Notes under the pieces: generated by a model
Seen by the model: only the letters and a program-made list of their open reading frames with translations
The model's database searches: none
What the model was told of the DNA's origin: nothing
Position numbers and translations under genes: made by a program
Assembly (NCBI RefSeq): GCF_002157355.1
Contig: NZ_LYMK01000023.1
Coordinates: 45,035 to 109,034, forward strand
Length of the DNA stretch: 64,000 bases
Origin: Variovorax sp. JS1663
Lineage (GTDB): Bacteria; Pseudomonadota; Gammaproteobacteria; Burkholderiales; Burkholderiaceae_C
Reading direction: 5' to 3'
Part shown: positions 29,076 to 37,583 of the stretch, one piece after another
Layout of the letters: each line of letters begins with the position of its first letter
Position numbering within the stretch: the stretch's first letter is position 1

Positions 29076-29831
29076 TCAGTTCAGCCGGGCCCCGATGCGC
29101 GCCGCGCCCTCGGTCACCAGCCGGACCAGCTTGGCCGTGTCGACCACCGCGAGCCGCGAGGTCTCCAGCACCAGCGACAGAGCGGCCCAGGCGCTGCCGT
29201 CGCCCTTGAGGATGGGCGCGGCCACCGCGGTCAACTGCGGCTCCAGCTCGCCCTTCGAGAGGTAATGGCCCGTGCGCCGGATGGCGGCGTAGTACTTGCG
29301 GAAGTCGCTCCACTCGCCCGGCAGGCCCGCGCGCACCGCCTCCTCGCGCCGGGCCTCGAAGACCTTGCGCAGTTGCACCGGCGTGAAGCTCGCGAGCAGC
29401 ACCTTGGGCGCGCCGCCCTGGAACAGCGGCCGGGGGCGGCCGCGGCCGTAGGCCAGCGTGGCGGGCCGGCTGCCCATCTCGCGGTGGGTGTCGAGCACCT
29501 GCATACCGAACAGGCCCGAGGTCACGCAGTCGAAGCCGGTCTGCTCGACCAGCTCGCGCATCACCGGGATGCCCTCGCGCAGCACCGGGTCGGCGCGGCG
29601 GATGTAGTGGTCCAGCAGGATGATGCGCGGCCCCAGCGCGTACTGCGAGTTCTCCACGCGCTGCAGCAGGCCGGCCTCCAGCAGGGTGCGCACGTAGCGG
29701 TAGCCGGTGGGCAGCGAGACCTCCAGCGCCGCCGCGATGTCCTCGGCCGTGCGTGCCAGGTGCTGGTCGTCGAACAGGTCGAGCACGGCGAGCATGCGTT
29801 CCAGGCTGGAGTTGGATTTTTCTTCGCTCAC
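29076..29831 (-). CDS. IclR-family transcriptional regulator
   Basis: 251 aa. N-terminal winged helix (LERMLAVLDLFDDQHLARTA; DIAAALEVSLPTGYRYVRTL) and an IclR effector domain (~80-245), with CVTSGLFGMQVLDTHREMG and a C-terminal ALSLVLETSRLAVVDTAKL. Encoded between the hydroxylase and the FAH gene, so it probably controls this aromatic module and perhaps the divergent Bug receptor. Activator or repressor mode is unknown. Confidence 0.88.
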   Translation of the reverse strand: MSEEKSNSSLERMLAVLDLFDDQHLARTAEDIAAALEVSLPTGYRYVRTLLEAGLLQRVENSQYALGPRIILLDHYIRRADPVLREGIPVMRELVEQTGFDCVTSGLFGMQVLDTHREMGSRPATLAYGRGRPRPLFQGGAPKVLLASFTPVQLRKVFEARREEAVRAGLPGEWSDFRKYYAAIRRTGHYLSKGELEPQLTAVAAPILKGDGSAWAALSLVLETSRLAVVDTAKLVRLVTEGAARIGARLN

Positions 29832-29864
29832 GCGATGTCCTCGGGGTCGGTCGTTCGTCGTCGT

Positions 29865-31361
29865 TCATGGCGCGGCAGGGACCCATTGCGAGATGCGTTC
29901 GAGTTCATCGGCCGTGCGCGCGACCCCGACGATATATCGGTCGGGGCGCAGCACGACCGCGTCGGCCCCGTGCGCATCCAGCCAGTCGGCGATGCAGGGC
30001 TCGGGCCGGTCGATCACGATCGCGCCGGCACGCTCCCAGCGTTCGTGCGTGGCGGGCGAGGCGCCGGCGATGGTGCCGTGGCGGCCGATGACGGCCACGC
30101 GGCGGCCCAGCAGCTCGTCCAGCAGGCGGCCGTCGGCCAGGCGCGGCTGCGGGAAGGGCCGGCCGGCCGGCGCGCCGCCTTGCGTGTCGAAGGCGCCGGC
30201 GCCCAGCGCCTGCGGCGGCAGTTCGAAGACCTCGGGCTCGCCGGCGCGGAACTTCGCGTCGCGCTCGGCGGCCAGCGCCGGGTCGGTGGTCTGGATGATG
30301 TTGCCCAGGCGCACCGCGAGCTCGATCAGCGCGCGCACGTGCGGCGCCCGCTCGCTCTCGTAGGTGTCGAGCAGCGTCCCGGGCGCGCGGCCGCGCAGCA
30401 CCGCCTCCAGCTTCCACGCGAGGTTGGCGGCATCGCGGATGCCGGCGCACATGCCCTGGCCCAGGAAGGGCGGGGTCTGGTGGCAGGCATCGCCGGCCAG
30501 CAGCAGCCGGCCTCGGCGCCAGCCCTCGGCGATCACCGAGTGGAAGGTGTAGATGGCGGCGCGCTCCAGCGTCGCGTCCTCTGGCGTGACCCAGCGCCCG
30601 ACCATGCGCCACAGGTTCTGCGGCGCGAGCAGCGCCTCGCGATCGTCGTCCGGCAGCACCATGATCTCCCAGCGCCGGCGCGCGCCGGTCACGTTGCAGT
30701 AGGTCATGGGCCGGGCCGGGTCGCAGTGCTGCACGGTGTGGGCGGGCAGGTCCGCCGGGCGCTTCAGCAGCACGTCGGACACCAGCCAGGGCTGGCGCAG
30801 GCCGAGGTCGTGCAGGGCGCTGCCCATGTGCGCGCGCACCGGGGAGCGTGCGCCGTCGGCGCCCACGAGGTAGCGGGCCTTGAAGTGCCGCTCGCAGCCT
30901 TCGTCCAGCGCCTGCACGGTGAGCGTGACCGCATCGCCATCCTGTTCGATGCCGGTCAGCGCATGGCGCAGCCGGACCTCCACGCCCGGAAAGCGCGCCA
31001 GCCCCTCGCGCAGCAGGCCTTCGAGCTCCGGCTGGTGGAAGTAGTAGTTGTTCGCGCAGCCGTGCGGCCCCAGGGCCGCAGTGCCGCCGCGGATCAGCAT
31101 CGTCTCGCCGGCGGCATTGACGAAATGCATGCCCTGCGTGCCGGGCCGGGCGCGCGCGAGCACCGCCTCGCGCAGGCCGATGGACTGGAACACGCGCAGC
31201 ACCTCACCGTCGAAATGGATCGCGCGCGGCAGCGGGTAGACGCCGGCTTCCTTCTCGATCACGAGCACCGAGAGCCCGGCCAGGCCCAGCAGGTTGGCCA
31301 GCGTTGCCCCCGTGGGGCCGAGGCCGGCGATCGCCACGTCGAAGACCCGGTTCTCATCCAC
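29865..31361 (-). CDS. FAD-dependent aromatic hydroxylase (MhpA-like)
   Basis: 498 aa, group A flavin monooxygenase. The Rossmann motif GLGPTGATLANLLGLAG lies near the N-terminus, the DG motif is LVGADGARSPVRA and the GD motif is LLLAGDACHQTPPFLGQGM. It is closest in appearance to 3-(3-hydroxyphenyl)propionate hydroxylases (MhpA), which ortho-hydroxylate a phenolic acid with NADH and O2. The start overlaps the VOC stop by 8 bp. With VOC and FAH genes it suggests a hydroxylation, ring-cleavage, hydrolysis route. Substrate inferred only. Confidence 0.86.
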   Translation of the reverse strand: MDENRVFDVAIAGLGPTGATLANLLGLAGLSVLVIEKEAGVYPLPRAIHFDGEVLRVFQSIGLREAVLARARPGTQGMHFVNAAGETMLIRGGTAALGPHGCANNYYFHQPELEGLLREGLARFPGVEVRLRHALTGIEQDGDAVTLTVQALDEGCERHFKARYLVGADGARSPVRAHMGSALHDLGLRQPWLVSDVLLKRPADLPAHTVQHCDPARPMTYCNVTGARRRWEIMVLPDDDREALLAPQNLWRMVGRWVTPEDATLERAAIYTFHSVIAEGWRRGRLLLAGDACHQTPPFLGQGMCAGIRDAANLAWKLEAVLRGRAPGTLLDTYESERAPHVRALIELAVRLGNIIQTTDPALAAERDAKFRAGEPEVFELPPQALGAGAFDTQGGAPAGRPFPQPRLADGRLLDELLGRRVAVIGRHGTIAGASPATHERWERAGAIVIDRPEPCIADWLDAHGADAVVLRPDRYIVGVARTADELERISQWVPAAP

Positions 31362-31926
31362 GCTGGTCCTCCTCCATGCGCCGGGCCACGCCGGCCTGCC
31401 ATTCGGCGCGGCTCATGAACTTCGGCAGGCGCTTCGCGATGGCCTCGGCCCGCGCGAGGATCTGCGCATCGGACAGCGAGAAGTCGATCGGCTCGCGCAG
31501 CGGCTGCTCGCAGTACCAGGGCGTGTCGACGAAGAGCTCAAGCCGATTGCCCTCCGGGTCGCGGCAGTAGATCGAGATCGCGTTGCCGTGCGTGACCGGC
31601 TGCACGTCCTGCGCGCCGTGCTCGACCAGGCGTACATGGAAGCGCCGCAGCGTCGCGATGTCCGGCACGCGAAACGAGATCTGGTTGATCGGGTTGAAGG
31701 CCAGCGTTTCCGGCCGCCCCGAGGCCAGCACGATCTGGTGGTGCTCCGCCGGGTCGCGGCTGAGGAACACGAGCTGAACCGCGCCCAGCTCGCCGGCATC
31801 GGTCTGCGTGAAGCGAAGGGCCTCCTTGTAGAAGCGCGCCATTCGCGGCAGATCGCGTACGTGGAAGCCGAAGTGGCTGAACTGCAGGCGCAGCGACGGC
31901 GGGGCTTCTTGGGGCAATGTGTTCAT
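31354..31926 (-). CDS. VOC-superfamily protein (glyoxalase / extradiol dioxygenase-like)
   Basis: 190 aa with two beta-alpha-beta-beta-beta units: FSHFGFHVRDLPRMARFYKE (candidate ligand H18), EHHQIVLASGR and NRLELFVDTPW (candidate Glu ligand). These fit a 2-His-1-carboxylate metal site. In this operon, next to an MhpA-like hydroxylase, it could be a ring-cleavage extradiol dioxygenase, though a glyoxalase-type lyase cannot be excluded. A C-terminal helical tail (~140-190) is present. First gene of the leftward unit. Confidence 0.8.
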   Translation of the reverse strand: MNTLPQEAPPSLRLQFSHFGFHVRDLPRMARFYKEALRFTQTDAGELGAVQLVFLSRDPAEHHQIVLASGRPETLAFNPINQISFRVPDIATLRRFHVRLVEHGAQDVQPVTHGNAISIYCRDPEGNRLELFVDTPWYCEQPLREPIDFSLSDAQILARAEAIAKRLPKFMSRAEWQAGVARRMEEDQRG

Positions 31927-32003
31927 TGCTCAATGTCTCCAGTCGATAACAGATGACTGATTGTGGCAATTGCGATGTAAAAAAACAAGCAGATTATCGT
32001 ATT

Positions 32004-32032
32004 TTGACAAACACACATTGTTTTCGTACGAT
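32004..32032 (+). promoter_or_regulatory. Sigma70-type promoter for the Bug receptor gene
   Basis: A perfect -35 hexamer TTGACA (32004-32009), 17-bp spacer and TACGAT (32027-32032) as -10, in an A/T-rich stretch, 31 bases before the start of the receptor gene. The spacer contains the inverted repeat AAACA-N5-TGTTT (32009-32023), a possible operator, for example for the nearby IclR protein. Confidence 0.6.
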
Positions 32033-32063
32033 GCGCCCGCCCCCATCACCCAAGGAGACATCG

Positions 32064-33041
32064 ATGAAGCAAGCATTCGCGCGCCTGCGCCCGCTGCTGG
32101 CCCTGGGCGCCCTGGCCCTCGCCACGGCCGCCGCCCAGGCCCAGGACTATCCCGCCAGGCCCGTGAGGATCATTGCCCCCTTCCCCGCCGGCAGCGGCCC
32201 GGACGCCAACGCCCGCGAGATCGCGGCCGAGCTCACCCAGGTGCTGGGCCAGTCCTTCTTTGTCGAGAACCGCCCGGGGGCCTCGAACATCATCGGCACC
32301 GAGGCCGCGGCCAAGGCGCCGGCCGACGGCTACTCGCTCTACATCGGCACCACCAGCTCGCTGTCGGTGGTGCCACACCTCTACGCGAAGCTGCCCTTCA
32401 ACGCCGAGCGCGACTTCGCGCCCATCAGCCTGATGGGGGTGCTCAACACCGGGCTGATCGCCACACCCTCGCTGCCCGCGAAGGACGCGCGCGCCCTCAT
32501 CGCCGAGCTCAAGGCGAAGCCGGATTCGGTCACCGTCGCCACCGCCGGCATCGGCAGCTATTCGCATCTGTCGGGCGTGTGGTTCAACGAGGCCGCGGGC
32601 GTCAAGACCAACCTGGTCCCCTACAACAGCAACAGCCCCTACACCGACCTGATCGCCGGCCAGGTGCAGCTCATGTTCGACGGCCTGCCGGCCGCGGCCG
32701 GCAACATCCGCGCTGGCAAGCTCAAGTTGCTGGCCATCACCGGCAAGTCGCGCCATCCCAGCTTCCCGGAGGTGCCCACCTTCGCCGAGGCCGGCCTGCC
32801 CGAGTACGCGCCCATCGCCTGGCAGGGCCTGCTCGCGCCCGCGGGCACGCCGCAGCCCATCCTCGACAAGCTCAGCGCCGCGATGAAGAAGGCCTGCGAG
32901 TCGAAGGTCCTGGCGGAGAAGTGGCGCTCCTACGGCGGCGAACTGCGCTGCAATTCGCCGGCCGAGTTCAGCGCCTTCATCGAGACCGACCGCGCGATGT
33001 GGGGCAAGGTGATCCGGCAGGCGAAGGTCAAGCTTGACTGA
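32064..33041 (+). CDS. Bug-family periplasmic solute receptor (tripartite tricarboxylate type)
   Basis: 325 aa with a Sec signal peptide (KQAFARLRPLLALGALAL..., cleavage near AQAQ). The mature part starts YPARPVRIIAPFPAGSGPDA and contains ENRPGASNIIGTEAAAKAP, both Bug/TctC hallmarks. These receptors bind carboxylates, often without a neighbouring TctAB permease, as here. AAGGAG at 32052-32057 fixes the start. It is divergent from the aromatic module, so the ligand is probably an aromatic or related acid. Confidence 0.92.
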   Translation: MKQAFARLRPLLALGALALATAAAQAQDYPARPVRIIAPFPAGSGPDANAREIAAELTQVLGQSFFVENRPGASNIIGTEAAAKAPADGYSLYIGTTSSLSVVPHLYAKLPFNAERDFAPISLMGVLNTGLIATPSLPAKDARALIAELKAKPDSVTVATAGIGSYSHLSGVWFNEAAGVKTNLVPYNSNSPYTDLIAGQVQLMFDGLPAAAGNIRAGKLKLLAITGKSRHPSFPEVPTFAEAGLPEYAPIAWQGLLAPAGTPQPILDKLSAAMKKACESKVLAEKWRSYGGELRCNSPAEFSAFIETDRAMWGKVIRQAKVKLD

Positions 33042-33128
33042 GGGGCGGCGGCCAAGGATCGGGCCTGGTGTGATTCGGCCGGTCGGTCGAAGGCCCAGCT
33101 GGCGGTCTGGGTGATGGGTGGTGGCCGG

Positions 33129-34046
33129 CTACACCTTGCCGGCGCTCTCTCCGTGCAGTTGGATGATCAGGGCCCGCAGCCAGACATTCGCAGGATCCTT
33201 GTTGTAGCGTTCGTGCCAAAACAGATTGATCGTGATCTCGGGAAGCTTCGCGGGGTGGTGCACGTACGACAACCCGAAAGGTGTCACCAACGCTTGTGCG
33301 AGGCGTTCCGGGACGGTGGCCACCAGGTCGGAGTCATGCAGGATGTGGCCAACTGCGACGTAGTGCGGTACGGTCAGGACGATCTTGCGCGCAACCGCCT
33401 GACGCCGAAGGAGTTCATCGGCCTGGCCGTGGCCGGTGCCCTCGGAGATCACCATGACGTGCTCGGCGGCTGAAAACTCGTCAAGGGAAATCCTGCGTTT
33501 GTCGAGCGGATGCCCGCGTCGGAACATGCAAACGTATCGTTGCCTGAAAAGCCGACGCTGGAAGTAGCCCGCCTTCAGTTGCGGCAGCAGGCCGATCGCC
33601 AGATTGACGTGGCCTGCTTCCATCGCGTCCTGCAGGTTGACCGAGGTGTTGCGTACCGTGCTGAGCGAAACACCTGGCGCAACGTGCGCCAGTTCCTTCA
33701 TCAGCCTGGGCAGGAAATAGATCTCGCCGATGTCGGTCATGCCCACGGTGAATGCGCGCTTCGACGTGGCCGGGTCGAAGGAGACACGCTGATTGATCGC
33801 TGCATGAATGACCTGAAGGGCACGCGCCGTCGGCTCGGCGAGTTGCTGCGCGAAAGGCGTCGGCTCCATGCCCTTCGGCGTTCGCAGGAACAAGGGGTCG
33901 TCGGTGAGCTTGCGAAGGCGCGCCAGCGCGTTGCTCACCCCGGGCTGCGACAGCCCAAGGCTGGTCGCCACTTTCGAGACGCGGCGGTCAATCAGCAATT
34001 GTTGGAACACAACCAGCAGGTTGAGGTCGATCTCATTGAGTTCCAT
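33129..34046 (-). CDS. LysR-type regulator of the Rieske oxygenase operon
   Basis: 305 aa. The HTH (VSKVATSLGLSQPGVSNALA) is followed by RLRKLTDDPLFLRTPKGMEP, the pattern of NahR/NodD/SyrM-like LysR proteins. A substrate-binding domain follows from about residue 90. It is divergent from the oxygenase alpha subunit gene across 130 bp with an inverted repeat at 34096-34130. I infer activation of the oxygenase genes by an aromatic acid, as for NahR-like proteins. Confidence 0.88.
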   Translation of the reverse strand: MELNEIDLNLLVVFQQLLIDRRVSKVATSLGLSQPGVSNALARLRKLTDDPLFLRTPKGMEPTPFAQQLAEPTARALQVIHAAINQRVSFDPATSKRAFTVGMTDIGEIYFLPRLMKELAHVAPGVSLSTVRNTSVNLQDAMEAGHVNLAIGLLPQLKAGYFQRRLFRQRYVCMFRRGHPLDKRRISLDEFSAAEHVMVISEGTGHGQADELLRRQAVARKIVLTVPHYVAVGHILHDSDLVATVPERLAQALVTPFGLSYVHHPAKLPEITINLFWHERYNKDPANVWLRALIIQLHGESAGKV

Positions 34047-34095
34047 CGCGTCCTCACATTCGCGAAATCAATGCTGTCTATCACTCATATTCTAT

Positions 34096-34130
34096 TGAAC
34101 GATGAACCCGCAACGAGGATCATTCGTTCA
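34096..34130. promoter_or_regulatory. Inverted repeat in the LysR/oxygenase intergenic region
   Basis: TGAACGATGA (34096-34105) and TCATTCGTTCA (34120-34130) are inverted copies differing by one inserted base, separated by 14 bases. The position between divergent regulator and target suits a LysR-type recognition site. Assignment is inferred. Confidence 0.45.
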
Positions 34131-34176
34131 CCCCACAACGCCGGTCCTGCGATGACACGGCACAGGAGACAAAGCG

Positions 34177-35442
34177 ATGGACGACACAGCATCCGTCTTT
34201 CCCCAGAAGATCCACTGGGAAGACAAGGGTACGAGCCGCATACCCTTCATGGCCTACACCGAGGCCGAGCAACACCGGCGCGAGCTCGAGCGCCTGTTCT
34301 ACAAGAGCCATTGGTGCTACGTTGGTCTGGAGGCCGAGATTCCCGAAGCTGGCGACTTCAAGCGCACGGTGGTCGGCGAAAGATCGGTGATCATGATTCG
34401 CGATGCCGAAGGCGCGATCAACGTTGTCGAGAACGTGTGCGCCCATCGCGGCATGCAGTTCTGCCGCGAGCGGCACGGCAACAAGAAGGCCGAAGGCTTC
34501 ACCTGCCCCTATCACCAATGGAACTATTCGCTCGGCGGCGACCTGCAAGGCGTACCGTTCCGCCGTGGCGTCAAGCAGGACGGCAAGATCAACGGAGGCA
34601 TGCCGCCAGACTTCAAGCCCGCGGAGCATGGCCTGAACAAGCTCAAGGTCGCCACGCGAGGCGGTGTGGTCTTTGCGTCGTTCGATCCCGATGTCGAATC
34701 GCTCGAGGACTTCATGGGCCCGGCGATCCTGGGCTACTTCGATCGCCTCTTCAACGGCCGCAAGCTCAAGATCCTCGGCTACAACCGCCAGCGCATTCCA
34801 GGCAACTGGAAGCTGATGCAGGAGAACATCAAGGACCCGTACCACCCCGGCCTGCTGCACACCTGGTTCGTCACCTTCGGCCTCTGGCGCGCCGACAACA
34901 AGTCGCAGCTGAAGATGGACGATCACCACCGGCACGCTGCCATGATCTCGACGCGCGGCACCAGCGGCAAGGCCGAGCAGGTGACGCAGGTGTCGAGCTT
35001 CAAGGAGAGCATGCAGCTCAACGACGGCCGCTTCCTGGACATCGTGCCCGAGCCCTGGTGGGAAGGCCCGACGGCGGTGATGATGACGCTGTTCCCGAGC
35101 GTGATCTTCCAGCAGCAAGTCAACAGTGTCTCCACGCGGCACATCCAGCCGAGCGGCCCTGGCGCCTTCGATTTCGTCTGGACCCATTTCGGCTTCGAGG
35201 ACGATAGCGAGGAGATGACGCAGCGGCGCCTGCGCCAGGCGAACCTGTTCGGTCCCGCGGGCTTCGTCTCGGCCGACGATGGCGAGGTCATCGAGCTGTC
35301 GCAAAAGGGCTTCGAGCAGAAACCTTTCCACCGCACGCTGGCCGAGCTCGGCGGGCGCGAAGTCGGCGACACCGATCACATGGTGACCGAGACGCTGATA
35401 CGTGGCATGTACGAATACTGGCGCAAGGTCATGGAGGCTTGA
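34177..35442 (+). CDS. Rieske non-haem iron oxygenase, large (alpha) subunit
   Basis: 421 aa. The Rieske 2Fe-2S motif is C88-x-H90 ... C110-x2-H113; the catalytic iron ligands are H223 and H228, with bridging D220 in KDPYHPGLLH. The overall sequence resembles anthranilate dioxygenase AndAc and salicylate 5-hydroxylase NagG. It hydroxylates an aromatic acid using electrons from the ferredoxin and reductase encoded downstream. Followed 5 bases later by the beta subunit gene. Substrate cannot be fixed by eye; anthranilate, salicylate or a substituted benzoate is likely. Confidence 0.9.
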   Translation: MDDTASVFPQKIHWEDKGTSRIPFMAYTEAEQHRRELERLFYKSHWCYVGLEAEIPEAGDFKRTVVGERSVIMIRDAEGAINVVENVCAHRGMQFCRERHGNKKAEGFTCPYHQWNYSLGGDLQGVPFRRGVKQDGKINGGMPPDFKPAEHGLNKLKVATRGGVVFASFDPDVESLEDFMGPAILGYFDRLFNGRKLKILGYNRQRIPGNWKLMQENIKDPYHPGLLHTWFVTFGLWRADNKSQLKMDDHHRHAAMISTRGTSGKAEQVTQVSSFKESMQLNDGRFLDIVPEPWWEGPTAVMMTLFPSVIFQQQVNSVSTRHIQPSGPGAFDFVWTHFGFEDDSEEMTQRRLRQANLFGPAGFVSADDGEVIELSQKGFEQKPFHRTLAELGGREVGDTDHMVTETLIRGMYEYWRKVMEA

Positions 35443-35446
35443 GATC

Positions 35447-35917
35447 ATGGACTTCCAGGACTACTTCGAACTGAGTCAGCTCTACGCCAACTACGCCAGC
35501 GCCGTCAGCTCGGGCGATTGGGAAAAGTGGCCGGAGTTCTTCACCGACGACTGCACTTATCGCCTGCAGCCGCGCGAGAATTTCGAACGGGGCTTTCCGT
35601 TGGCCACCCTCTCCTTCGAGAGCAAGGGCATGCTCAGGGACCGCGTCTACGGCATTCGCGAGACACTGTTCCACGACCCGTACTACCAGCGTCACGTGGT
35701 GGGCGCGCCCGTCGTCAAGAAGGCCGAGTCCGATCGCTTCGAGTGCGAGGCCAACTACGCAGTGTTCCGCACCAAGCTCTCCGAGCTGTCGACGGTGTTC
35801 AACGTGGGCCGCTACATCGATGTCATCGTTCGCACCGAAGCGGGCCTCAAGTTCTCTTCGCGCCAAGTCATCTACGACAGCGAGATGATCCCCAACTCCA
35901 TCATCTATCCGCTCTGA
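35447..35917 (+). CDS. Aromatic-ring oxygenase small (beta) subunit
   Basis: 156 aa, NTF2-like small subunit: YFELSQLYANYASAVSSGDW, FFTDDCTYRLQPRENFERG and a C-terminal VIYDSEMIPNSIIYPL, typical of AndAd/NagH-type subunits. It supports the alpha subunit hexamer structurally. The ATG at 35447 is chosen because the family starts there; an upstream frame start lies inside the alpha gene. It ends 8 bases before the ferredoxin. Confidence 0.9.
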   Translation: MDFQDYFELSQLYANYASAVSSGDWEKWPEFFTDDCTYRLQPRENFERGFPLATLSFESKGMLRDRVYGIRETLFHDPYYQRHVVGAPVVKKAESDRFECEANYAVFRTKLSELSTVFNVGRYIDVIVRTEAGLKFSSRQVIYDSEMIPNSIIYPL

Positions 35918-35925
35918 GGCCCGCC

Positions 35926-36243
35926 ATGACCGTGTTGAACTGGACCGACGCCGCACCCGTCGACGACGTGCCCGCCGACGATGTCATCGGCATGATCGTC
36001 GGCGGAAAGGATCTCGCCTTGTACAGCGTGGAGGGGGAAATCTTCGCCACCGACAACATCTGCACGCATGGGCACGCGCGGCTGTGCGAAGGCTTTCTCG
36101 AAGGGCATGAGATCGAGTGCCCGTTGCACCAGGGCAAGTTCGACGTCCGCAATGGACAGCCCACCTGCGCACCCGTGACCGAAGCGATCCGGTCCTACCC
36201 GGTCAAGATCGAAGGCGGCCGCGTCTGGCTGGCCCTCGACTGA
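35926..36243 (+). CDS. Rieske-type ferredoxin of the oxygenase system
   Basis: 105 aa. The 2Fe-2S ligands are C46-x-H48 and C65-x2-H68 (in ICTHGHARL and IECPLHQGKFD). It passes electrons from the reductase to the oxygenase alpha subunit. The first 20 residues include an acidic stretch (DDVPADD) probably for docking. The start is next to the beta subunit stop; a long upstream frame lies inside the beta gene and is rejected. Confidence 0.92.
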   Translation: MTVLNWTDAAPVDDVPADDVIGMIVGGKDLALYSVEGEIFATDNICTHGHARLCEGFLEGHEIECPLHQGKFDVRNGQPTCAPVTEAIRSYPVKIEGGRVWLALD

Positions 36244-36267
36244 CGCAACGCTCCCAAGGAGAACCCC

Positions 36268-37533
36268 ATGACTGCTGAGCGACCGGAGGTCGCGGCCGCC
36301 GCATGCGCGGATGCCAGCCCGATCCAGAGCATCGTGATCGTCGGCGCCGGCCAGGCCGGCGGCTGGGCGGCGCAGACCCTGCGCACCGAGGGTTTCACGG
36401 GCCGGCTGGTGTTGATCGGTGATGAACCGCACCCGCCGCACGAGCGACCGCCATTGTCCAAGGCTGTGTTGTCCGGCGCGGCGCTGCCCGAGACCACCCG
36501 CTTGATGAAGCCCGAGGCCTTCGAGGCCCTGGGCCTGGACTGGCGACCCGGTGCCAAGGTGCACCGCATCGACCGCGCCACCAGGCAGGTGCTGCTGGCC
36601 GATGGCGATGCGTTGGCCTACGACAAGCTGATCCTGTGCACCGGGGGGCGCGCCCGGAGGCTCGCGCTGCCTGGCGTCGACCAGGTGCCGTTGCATACCC
36701 TGCGCACGATCGAAGACGCACAGGCGCTGGCACCGGCGCTGGGGTCTGGCCGCAGCGTGGTGGTGGTAGGCGGAGGCTGGATCGGCCTGGAGGTGGCCGC
36801 CACGGCGCGCCAGCAGGGCGCAGAGGTGGTCGTCGTGGAAACCCAGAGTCGCTTGTGCGAACGGACCGTGCCGGCCGAGATCTCGGAACTCCTGCTCACC
36901 CTGCACCGCGCGCAAGGGACCCGCGTGCTGCTGGGGGCCGGTGTCAGCGGCTTCGCGCCGGCCGCGGACGGCCGCTCGGATGTCCTGCTCGCCGACGGCA
37001 GCGCGCTGCGTTGCGACACCATCGTGCTGGGCATCGGCCTGGTGCCCAACGACGAACTGGCGCGCCAGGCGGACCTGGCCTGCGAGGGCGGCGTGCTCGT
37101 CGATGCCCAGTGCCGCACCTCGGACCCCGACATCCTGGCCGCGGGCGACGTCGCCGTGGCCCCCAACCCCTGGGCCGGCCGCCGGCTGCGGCTGGAGTCG
37201 TGGCAAAACGCGCAGGAGCAGGGCATCGCCGCGGCGCGCTCGGCCCTCGGCCACACGGTGGACTACCAGCCGCTGCCCTGGTTCTGGTCCGACCAGTTCG
37301 GCATGAACCTCCAGATCTACGGCATCCCGACCGCCGCGCACCGCGTGGTGCGGCGTGGCGACGAGGCCAGTGGCAGCTTTTTGCTCTTCTACATGGGTGG
37401 CGATTTGGTGCAGGCCGCCATCGGTCACAACGCAGCGCGCGACCTGCGCTTTGCCCGCCGGCTCATCGAGCAGCGCAAACCCGTCGATGCCGGGCGTCTG
37501 GCCGACCTGGCCACGCCGATGTCGAAGCTGTGA
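36268..37533 (+). CDS. Ferredoxin reductase (FAD, BphA4/AndAa-like)
   Basis: 421 aa. FAD motif IVIVGAGQAGGWAAQTL, the ERPPLSK segment, NAD motif VVVVGGGWIGLEVAATARQQG, and ILAAGDVAVAPN near the C-terminus. It takes electrons from NADH to the Rieske ferredoxin encoded 24 bases upstream. AAGGAG precedes the ATG. It completes a self-contained oxygenase electron chain in the order alpha, beta, ferredoxin, reductase. Confidence 0.92.
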   Translation: MTAERPEVAAAACADASPIQSIVIVGAGQAGGWAAQTLRTEGFTGRLVLIGDEPHPPHERPPLSKAVLSGAALPETTRLMKPEAFEALGLDWRPGAKVHRIDRATRQVLLADGDALAYDKLILCTGGRARRLALPGVDQVPLHTLRTIEDAQALAPALGSGRSVVVVGGGWIGLEVAATARQQGAEVVVVETQSRLCERTVPAEISELLLTLHRAQGTRVLLGAGVSGFAPAADGRSDVLLADGSALRCDTIVLGIGLVPNDELARQADLACEGGVLVDAQCRTSDPDILAAGDVAVAPNPWAGRRLRLESWQNAQEQGIAAARSALGHTVDYQPLPWFWSDQFGMNLQIYGIPTAAHRVVRRGDEASGSFLLFYMGGDLVQAAIGHNAARDLRFARRLIEQRKPVDAGRLADLATPMSKL

Positions 37534-37583
37534 CCAGGCGCTGACGGCAGCCCCCTTTCAAGAACCCCAAAGAGACAAACACC

